Below are positions 58,447 through 64,000 of a stretch of DNA of 64,000 nt, piece by piece; the stretch's first letter is position 1, and every line of letters begins with the position of its first letter. The stretch lies in contig CAWIED010000001.1 of assembly GCA_963835085.1 (NCBI GenBank), positions 2,170,001 through 2,234,000 on the forward strand, written 5' to 3'. The position numbers and the translations under genes are program-made. This stretch comes from JBDIAG01 sp963835085 (GTDB taxonomy: Bacteria > Actinomycetota > Actinomycetes > Actinomycetales > CAWJMD01). The notes under the pieces were generated by a model, which worked only from the letters and a program-made list of their open reading frames with translations, made no database searches and had not been told where the DNA came from.

Positions 58447-58533
58447 GTCCTTTATCCGACACGATTACACGTCAGTGATCTCGGCTGAGCACGAAATCTC
58501 GGGGCATCGCCGCGATCGTGTCGGATAAAGGAC
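58447..58533 (+). repeat. covarying hairpin element C (GCTGAGCAC core)
   Basis: Perfect 19-bp arms GTCCTTTATCCGACACGAT (58447-58465) and its complement at 58515-58533 enclose GATCTCGGCTGAGCACGAAA (core 9-mer at 58484-58492). The core begins at the same offset from GTCC as in element B, and the six-base block TTTATC/GATAAA replaces CATCGT/ACGATG of B. Confidence 0.8.
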
Positions 58534-58585
58534 ATCCGCAGCTCGAGAGCCGTGGCCGCCAGGTGGGTGCACGCCGGGCCCAGAG

Positions 58586-60775
58586 GTGGATGACGGGTTC
58601 AGGCACTGCTCAGTTCAGCCGTCGCACCCTGAGACCGTGACTGGTGAGGTTGGTGACGCGTCGCCGATCGGCCGCAGGATCGCGGCCCTGGTGGCCTCCG
58701 GGTTCGGAATCTGCCTGCTGATCGGCGTGCTGACAGCGGGCCTGCTGGTACCCGCGGTGACCCTCACGGCTGACGCCGCGACCTCGGTCGGAGCCGGTTT
58801 CGTGTCCACACCGGCGGAGTTGAACGTCTCCGACCTGCCGCAGACCTCGGAGCTGCTGGCGTCAGACGGCTCTCCGCTCGCCTACTTCTATAACGAGAAC
58901 CGGCTCTCCATCCCGCTGGCGCAGATGGGCTCGCTGATGCCTCAGGCCATCGTGGCCATCGAGGACTCCCGGTTCTATTCCGACGGCGCACTCGACCCTC
59001 GAGGTGTGTTGCGTGCCTCAGTCGTCGACAGCCTGGGCGACAGCACTCAAGGTGCCTCGACGCTGACCCAGCAATACGTCAAGAACGTACTGCTCCAAAC
59101 CGCTGTCGCCACCAACGACAAGGCGGGGGCCAAGGCTGCGGTAGCCCAGACCGCCGAGCGCAAGCTGCGCGAGCTCAGGCTCGCCGTCGGCGTCAATCGC
59201 ACCATGACCAAACAGCAGGTGCTCGAGGGGTACCTCAACATCGCCTACTTCGGAGAGAACTCCTATGGCGTGCAGACTGCCTCCGAACGCTATTTCGGTG
59301 TTCCCCCTGCACAGCTGAGCCTGCCGCAGGCGGCGCTGCTGGCGGGGATCGTTCGCAACCCGTCCGGCTACGATCCGGTGACCCATCCCGGTGCGGCCAA
59401 GGCACGCCGTGATCTCGTCCTGACCAAGATGCGGGAACAGAACATGATCACGCCGGCCCAGTTGGCCGCCGCGACTGAGTCGCCGGTGACGGTGACCGGC
59501 TCACCATTGCCCAACGGCTGCACGGGTGCCGGTCAGGCCGGGTTCTTCTGCCAGTACGTCATCGAGTCGATCGTCAACGACAACCGCTACTCGGCCCTCG
59601 GTACTACCCGCGCTGAACGACGGCAGGCCATCGAACAGGGCGGCCTCGTGATCAGCACAACCCTCGACCCCGCCTCGCAGGCAGCCGCCGAATCGGCCGC
59701 AGACCGGGGCGTGCCGCCCACGGACCGCAGCGGAGTCGGCGTGTCAGCGGTCACCGTGGCCCCGGGCAGCGGTGATGTGGTGGCCATGACGCAGAACCGC
59801 ACGTTCTCCAACGTGGCCGCCCCGGGAGCCACCTCGATCAACTACGCCACCGACTCCCAGCTCGGCGGCTCCACCGGATTCCAGACCGGCTCGTCGTTCA
59901 AGCCCTTCACCCTCGCCACCTGGCTCGCCCAGGGGCACAGTCTGTACGCCTCGGTAGATGCCACCCAGCGCGGCTTCCCGTTCTCCAGCTTCAGCGCCTG
60001 TGGGCAGCGCCTCCACGGGTCGAAGGCCTATGTGCCCGGCAACTCCGAGGGGCGCGAGAGCGGGCGGATGTCTGTGCTGCAGGCCACGGCAGACTCCGTC
60101 AACGTGGCCTACGTCGACATGGAGACGCGGCTCGACCTGTGCAACGTCGCCAACACAGCGCAAAGCCTCGGAGTTCACCTGGCTGCTCCGGCGAGCGTGT
60201 GCAACGTCCACCAGGCCCCGAGCACCGCTGTGCCGACGTGCCTGCCCTCGCTCACCCTCGGTGTAGAGGACATCGCTCCATTGACGATGGCCGCCGCCTA
60301 TGCAGGCTTCGCCTCGGGCGGCATGTTCTGCCAACCGCTTCCGGTCACCCAGATCGCCCGGGCAAGTCTGGGCACTCCACCGACGCCGGTGGCCACGTAC
60401 TCGCCGCAGTGCCGACAGGCCTTATCGCCCGGGGTCGCGTCCGGGGTCAACACCGCGCTGCGTCAGGTGCTCACCAGTGGGACGGCGGCCAGCGTCGGCC
60501 CCCTCGGGCGATGGGCGTCCGCCGGCAAGACCGGCACCACCAACGGCCCGTACGACACCTGGTTCGTGGGTTACACCGCCCAGCGCAGCACCGCAGTCTG
60601 GGTCGGTGATCCCGGCAAGGTCGTCGATGGCAAGAACGTGCGACGCCGGCTGACGAACATCGACATCGACGGCTCGTACTACTCGACCGTGTACGGCGCG
60701 AGCGTGGCCGCGCCGATCTGGAAGGCCACCATGCAGCAGGAGATGCTCGGACTGCCCAATCAGGGCTTGCCCTGA
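58586..60775 (+). CDS. class A penicillin-binding protein (transglycosylase/transpeptidase)
   Basis: A 729-residue bifunctional peptidoglycan synthase. One N-terminal TM helix (about 34-58) is followed by a GT51 transglycosylase (AIVAIEDSRFYSDGALDPRGVLRA, STLTQQYVKN, EGYLNIAYFGENSYGVQTA). The transpeptidase then carries SSFKPF (SxxK, about 436), SVN (about 497) and KTGTT (about 650). It builds and cross-links the wall outside the membrane. Start GTG 58586 is uncertain; a GTG 51 nt downstream is possible. No PASTA domain is present. Confidence 0.93.
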   Translation: MDDGFRHCSVQPSHPETVTGEVGDASPIGRRIAALVASGFGICLLIGVLTAGLLVPAVTLTADAATSVGAGFVSTPAELNVSDLPQTSELLASDGSPLAYFYNENRLSIPLAQMGSLMPQAIVAIEDSRFYSDGALDPRGVLRASVVDSLGDSTQGASTLTQQYVKNVLLQTAVATNDKAGAKAAVAQTAERKLRELRLAVGVNRTMTKQQVLEGYLNIAYFGENSYGVQTASERYFGVPPAQLSLPQAALLAGIVRNPSGYDPVTHPGAAKARRDLVLTKMREQNMITPAQLAAATESPVTVTGSPLPNGCTGAGQAGFFCQYVIESIVNDNRYSALGTTRAERRQAIEQGGLVISTTLDPASQAAAESAADRGVPPTDRSGVGVSAVTVAPGSGDVVAMTQNRTFSNVAAPGATSINYATDSQLGGSTGFQTGSSFKPFTLATWLAQGHSLYASVDATQRGFPFSSFSACGQRLHGSKAYVPGNSEGRESGRMSVLQATADSVNVAYVDMETRLDLCNVANTAQSLGVHLAAPASVCNVHQAPSTAVPTCLPSLTLGVEDIAPLTMAAAYAGFASGGMFCQPLPVTQIARASLGTPPTPVATYSPQCRQALSPGVASGVNTALRQVLTSGTAASVGPLGRWASAGKTGTTNGPYDTWFVGYTAQRSTAVWVGDPGKVVDGKNVRRRLTNIDIDGSYYSTVYGASVAAPIWKATMQQEMLGLPNQGLP

Positions 60776-60946
60776 CCAATAGTCACTTCGAGGTCCAGAA
60801 GAAGGCGTCCGCAACCGGTAGCCACGTATGCGATGACCAGCAACGGACAGCACGATACTAGTTCAGACAACTAGTTAAAGCGGCGGCCAGTCGGCGTCCG
60901 GTGCGGCGCAGGTCAGTAACGGCCTGCGGGCGGGCATGATCCTCAC

Positions 60947-61309
60947 ATGCTGCCGAGGATCCTGGCTGGCATCGCCAGCGCCGCTGCCCTGCTCTATCTC
61001 GGCCTCTACGCCTGGGTGATCGCGCAACAGCAGGGGTCGATCGCGTGGTGGTACGTCGCGCTGATCCTTCTTGCTGCACTCAGCCTCGCTGCCGCAGCGG
61101 TTCGTAACGCCAGCCGCTCTGCACTGATCGTCGGGCTGGCCGCGTCTGTGATCGGGTTGGTGGTCGCCCTGTTGAGCATTGGCATCCTGCTGGGCCCGAC
61201 GGTGATCGCGAGCGCGGTCGCTCTGGCGTCCGCCCGACCATCGCACCCTGATGTACAGACTCTCCGGCGGCGGCCCAGGACGGATGGCTTCACCCGACCG
61301 AAACGGTGA
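60947..61309 (+). CDS. small membrane protein, function unknown
   Basis: A 120-residue protein with about three to four hydrophobic helices (4-26, 33-53, 60-80, 80-95) and a basic C-terminal tail (RRRPRTDGFTRPKR). The layout (AWVIAQQQGSIAWWYVALILLAAL) looks like the many unassigned small actinobacterial membrane proteins. Start ATG 60947. It stands alone between the PBP gene and a convergent methyltransferase gene. Confidence 0.6.
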   Translation: MLPRILAGIASAAALLYLGLYAWVIAQQQGSIAWWYVALILLAALSLAAAAVRNASRSALIVGLAASVIGLVVALLSIGILLGPTVIASAVALASARPSHPDVQTLRRRPRTDGFTRPKR

Positions 61310-61330
61310 TCACCTGCCGGGCTCCCCCGG

Positions 61331-61373
61331 CCGCGCCAAAGAAATAACCCACTGCGCTTATTTATCGGCGCGC
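61331..61373. repeat. dispersed palindromic repeat (CACTGCGC family), copy 2
   Basis: CGCGCC...AAATAA pairs with TTATTT...GGCGCG around CCCACTGCGC. It lies between two convergent genes and ends at the methyltransferase stop, so it may double as a terminator-like structure. The outer arm differs from copy 1 (CGCGCC/GGCGCG versus CGCCAG/CTGGCG) with pairing kept. Confidence 0.65.
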
Positions 61374-61374
61374 C

Positions 61375-62166
61375 CTAACGGCGCCGACCGCGCGCGAATC
61401 GTGCGACCGCTCCGAGCGTGAATGCGCCGGACGGCTCACCGAGGACGTCGAACCACGCTTGGCGCAGCGCGTCCTGCCGGTCGGCCGAAAGCCTTGCGCC
61501 GTACGCCCCCGCAGGACCGACCCCCGCGAGCAGGCTGCCCCACAGTTCGTCGAATGTCGCATAGCGCGAACTCACTCGAACCGTCGTCTCGATGATCTCC
61601 ACCAGAGCGGCGGCATCGAACAACTCCGCAAGCTCACCCTCGCCCCCGAATCTCAAGGTGCGGGCCTCGTCGGGCGCCTCGGCGTCGATGGTCAGCGCCG
61701 CATCCCAGAAGCTGCGCAACATCTCCATTCCCTCCGCGAAGTCCCATACGCAAGCCGCGACGACGCCGCCGGAACGCACCACGCGCGTCATCTCGTGCAC
61801 GACCCGGTCGGGCTCGCTGACGAAGTGGAAGACAAGCTGTGCTGCCGCACAGTCGAACGTCTCGTCATCGAACGAGAGGTGCTCGGCCGCCTCCTGACGC
61901 ACATCGACGCCGGGGTGGCGACGACGGAATGCCTCGACGAAACCCGGAGTCGGGTCGACGGCACAGACGTTCACCGCGCCTGCTCGATCGACCGCAACAC
62001 TCGCGAACGCACCGGGCCCGCAGCCGACGTCCAGCACTCGCGTGTTCTGTCCGACCCCGGCGAAGTCGGCGAAGGGACCGGCCAACTCCCGGGAGTAGCG
62101 GCCCATGAAATTGTCGTATGCATCGCTGCCCGCGTGAAACGTGCGCGTGCCCTCGACGTCCGACAT
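61375..62166 (-). CDS. class I SAM-dependent methyltransferase (UbiE/Methyltransf_11-like)
   Basis: A 263-residue Rossmann-fold methyltransferase. Motif I VLDVGCGPGAFASVA is near residue 48, an acidic motif follows (VCAVDPTPGF), then FDCAAAQLVFHFVSEPDRVVHEMTRVVRSGGVVAACVWD, as in small-molecule methyltransferases. Start ATG 62166 (MSDVEGTRTF) with GGAGG 5 nt upstream. Substrate unknown. Confidence 0.85.
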   Translation of the reverse strand: MSDVEGTRTFHAGSDAYDNFMGRYSRELAGPFADFAGVGQNTRVLDVGCGPGAFASVAVDRAGAVNVCAVDPTPGFVEAFRRRHPGVDVRQEAAEHLSFDDETFDCAAAQLVFHFVSEPDRVVHEMTRVVRSGGVVAACVWDFAEGMEMLRSFWDAALTIDAEAPDEARTLRFGGEGELAELFDAAALVEIIETTVRVSSRYATFDELWGSLLAGVGPAGAYGARLSADRQDALRQAWFDVLGEPSGAFTLGAVARFARGRRR

Positions 62167-62280
62167 GCCGTCCTCCATCCCCACCCGAAACCATCCCCAC
62201 CTGATGCCCGGTGCGTCCAGTGTCGACCCGCGGCCAAGGGCACACAAGACCAACCTGACGAGTCGGATGAGCGTTGCCCT

Positions 62281-63456
62281 TCAGGCGGTGCCCGGTTGCG
62301 TCGTGCCTGCAGTCTTAGCGGGAGCATCCCGGCGGGCCAGCATGGCGAGCCGGCCGTTGAACGCCACCGTCGCGGCGATCGTGATCAGTGCACCGAGCAT
62401 GAGCGCGGCCGGTTCGCCGTCATGGAGCAGCCCGAGGGTCGTGCCCAGCGTCACGGCCGCCACCGGGACCCCGAGCTGAGCCGCCGTGGAGGCCGCCACC
62501 GGCAGCGGCTGGCGAGTCACCACCATCGATGCGTGCACGAGCACCGAGACAACTCCCAGGACGACTCCCAAGGCGATCCCTGCCGGGTGAGTCCCCAGTT
62601 CCCGCAGGTTGATCGACGACCCCAGCCACACGAAGAACAACGGTGAGAAGAACCCCTCGGTGAGCGCGAACACCTGCTTGGCCACGCGGCGCGGCTCCCC
62701 CACCGCCGCCACGGCCAGGCCGCTGGCGAAGCCGGCGAGCATCACCGACACGTTGAAGGCCACGGCCACGGCGGCCACCCCGAACGTGATCGCCAAGACC
62801 GACCGCAGTTCGATCGCCAGCTCGTGATCCTCCGAGAGCTGGTGAAGCCGGCGGCGCCGGCCGCTGACCTGCAACCAGCGCAACAGCAGCCAGGCCAGTC
62901 CGGCGGCGGCCGCTACCGCAAGCGCCCCCAACCCGGCGCGGACGGCGCGGGGCGGATCCATGGCCAGCGGCAGGGCGATGATGCAGGCCGCGTCCGCGAT
63001 GGCCAGTTGCGGCAACATCTCCACCATGGCCTTACCGGTCAGCGGCACTCCGGCCAAGCTCGGCATCACGATGCTTGCCGACGACGAGGCGATGACCACG
63101 GCGTACAGCAGGCCGTGGCCGGTTCCGAACAAGGCGGCCAAGGCCAGGCCCACAGGAACACTGAGAACGCCGATCGCCACCGCGCGCGCCAGCCCTCGAC
63201 CCAGGCCCGAGCGCATCGCGGGTTCGCGCAGCGGCACATGCGAGCCCGCCACGAACATCACCAGCACGAAGCCCACGTCGGCGAGAAAGGAGAACGTCGG
63301 CTCGCTCGAATGGAGAACACCAAACCCGGTGGTACCCAAGACGATTCCCACCAGCAGCTCGCCGATCACCACCGGCAGGTGCACCAACTTCGCAACGCTC
63401 AGCATCGGCCCGAGGAGTGCGACGACGCAGACCAGCGCGAGAAGGGCGAAGCTCAT
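62281..63456 (-). CDS. cation:proton antiporter (CPA2, Na+/H+ exchanger family)
   Basis: A 391-residue polytopic membrane protein of about eleven helices. N-terminal GPMLSVAKLVHLPVVIGELLVGIVLGTTGFGVL, then HGLLYAVVIASSSASIVMPSLAGVPL, and a later FFSPLFFVWLGSSINLREL are typical of KefB/NapA-like exchangers. It lacks a TrkA-N regulatory domain. The conserved ion-binding Asp is in QLAIADAACIIALPLA. Start ATG 63456. It is the next gene upstream of the methyltransferase on the same strand, 114 nt away. Confidence 0.88.
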   Translation of the reverse strand: MSFALLALVCVVALLGPMLSVAKLVHLPVVIGELLVGIVLGTTGFGVLHSSEPTFSFLADVGFVLVMFVAGSHVPLREPAMRSGLGRGLARAVAIGVLSVPVGLALAALFGTGHGLLYAVVIASSSASIVMPSLAGVPLTGKAMVEMLPQLAIADAACIIALPLAMDPPRAVRAGLGALAVAAAAGLAWLLLRWLQVSGRRRRLHQLSEDHELAIELRSVLAITFGVAAVAVAFNVSVMLAGFASGLAVAAVGEPRRVAKQVFALTEGFFSPLFFVWLGSSINLRELGTHPAGIALGVVLGVVSVLVHASMVVTRQPLPVAASTAAQLGVPVAAVTLGTTLGLLHDGEPAALMLGALITIAATVAFNGRLAMLARRDAPAKTAGTTQPGTA

Positions 63457-63510
63457 GCACGGATGGTAGGTCCGGGCCGGTCGCTGCGCAGGCAGTGCAC
63501 GCTCAGAGCC

Positions 63511-64000
63511 TCACGTCGTCGTGGGGCCGTTGGCGGGGAGAGCCCGCTCTTCGAAGAAGTGATCGCGGGCAGGCATGGGGAGGGTGAAGTTGGTGCCGCC
63601 CGCCAGAGCAGCCAAGGTGGCGGCGGCCGATGCCGCCGCGCTCGAGACTCCGGGGCCACCCTGCCTGGGCACGCCGGGGCCTTCGAGGCCGTTGTCCGCG
63701 AGGTAGCTGGCGCTCCAGATCATTACCTCTTCGGGCGACATCGGCGTTGCCACGTGCCAGCCCTGCGCCTCGTCACACCCCAACCGGACGAGTCGGTCGA
63801 GCACCTGCTCGGTCTCTACCCCTTCGGCCACGACCACCAGTTCGAGGGCGTGACAGAGCTCGGTGACCTTGGCGACGATCGCGCGGTCCATCTCCGAGTC
63901 CACTGCTCGCGAGACGAACGAGCGATCGAGCTTGACCTCGCTCACCGGCAGGCTGCGCAGCATCAGCAGGGACGACCAGCCGGTGCCGAAGTCGTCCATG
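63511..64000 (-). CDS. EAL-domain protein (only the C-terminus is in the window)
   Basis: The last 162 residues of an EAL phosphodiesterase whose start lies beyond position 64000. Intact active-site motifs: MDDFGTGWSSL (the DDFGTG loop), VKLDRSFV, VVAEGVET and QGWHVATPM. A Gly/Ala/Ser-rich tail of about 60 residues follows. It is the third c-di-GMP-type protein in the window. Whether a GGDEF domain precedes it cannot be seen. Confidence 0.9.
   Translation of the reverse strand, partial: MDDFGTGWSSLLMLRSLPVSEVKLDRSFVSRAVDSEMDRAIVAKVTELCHALELVVVAEGVETEQVLDRLVRLGCDEAQGWHVATPMSPEEVMIWSASYLADNGLEGPGVPRQGGPGVSSAAASAAATLAALAGGTNFTLPMPARDHFFEERALPANGPTTT

Overview
The window is GC-rich, densely coded DNA from a high-GC Gram-positive bacterium (Actinomycetota). 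Several things support this: GTG starts are frequent, some starts look leaderless, the NdgR/LtbR-type IclR regulator is divergent from leuC, citramalate synthase and a fumarylacetoacetate-hydrolase-family gene lie near gltX, and gatCAB, ilvD, ilvBNC, serA, leuB and ilvE are clustered. A Micrococcales-like genus is my guess, but the sequence alone does not settle it. I see no transposase, phage gene, rRNA or CRISPR array.

The backbone is a branched-chain amino acid and glutamyl-tRNA supercluster that runs mostly on the minus strand: leuC (partial) | ndgR-like | tRNA-Glu, tRNA-Gln | CPBP protease | gltX | FAH-family gene | cimA | ilvE | leuB | serA | ilvC-ilvN-ilvB | ilvD | gatB-gatA-gatC. Two transcriptional attenuators can be read directly: a Leu-Ile-Ile leader peptide plus terminator before cimA, and a Val-Leu-Val-Leu leader peptide plus terminator before ilvBN(C). 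Candidate palindromic operators lie at ndgR/leuC and at serA. gltX, tRNA-Gln(CTG) and gatCAB together indicate the indirect (transamidation) route to Gln-tRNA.

Accessory modules interrupt the backbone. At 6.1-8.8 kb is a polar amino acid ABC importer. At 16-24 kb is an alpha-galactoside locus (LacI-type regulator, GH36, two permeases, binding lipoprotein, ATPase). At 30.5-34.6 kb is a taurine/sulfonate operon (binding protein, ATPase, permease, TauD-like dioxygenase) behind a SAM-IV riboswitch with its own promoter. At 41-43.5 kb is an SPFH/GYF protein coupled to a zinc-ribbon membrane protein. At 45-49.9 kb are two tandem membrane GGDEF-EAL proteins, with a third EAL protein running off the right end. 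At 50-53.2 kb is a siderophore/B12-type ABC importer preceded by a coupled small ORF. At 57-63.5 kb are arfB, a GIY-YIG nuclease-like gene, a class A penicillin-binding protein, a methyltransferase and a cation/proton antiporter.

The least explained material is in the gaps between genes. I find several families of short dispersed structured repeats: (i) three 87-90 nt elements (30.0, 30.2 and 58.4 kb) whose long inverted arms differ in sequence but stay perfectly complementary around a shared core GCTGAGCAC; (ii) a 165-bp element in two copies (14.4 and 53.3 kb) with a covarying hairpin; (iii) a GGTGCC...GGCACC palindromic unit in at least four copies; (iv) an AAATAA-CACTGCGC-TTATTT palindrome in three copies, one of them inside the cimA leader. 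A 20-bp tandem repeat and a 51-bp near-perfect palindrome are also present.
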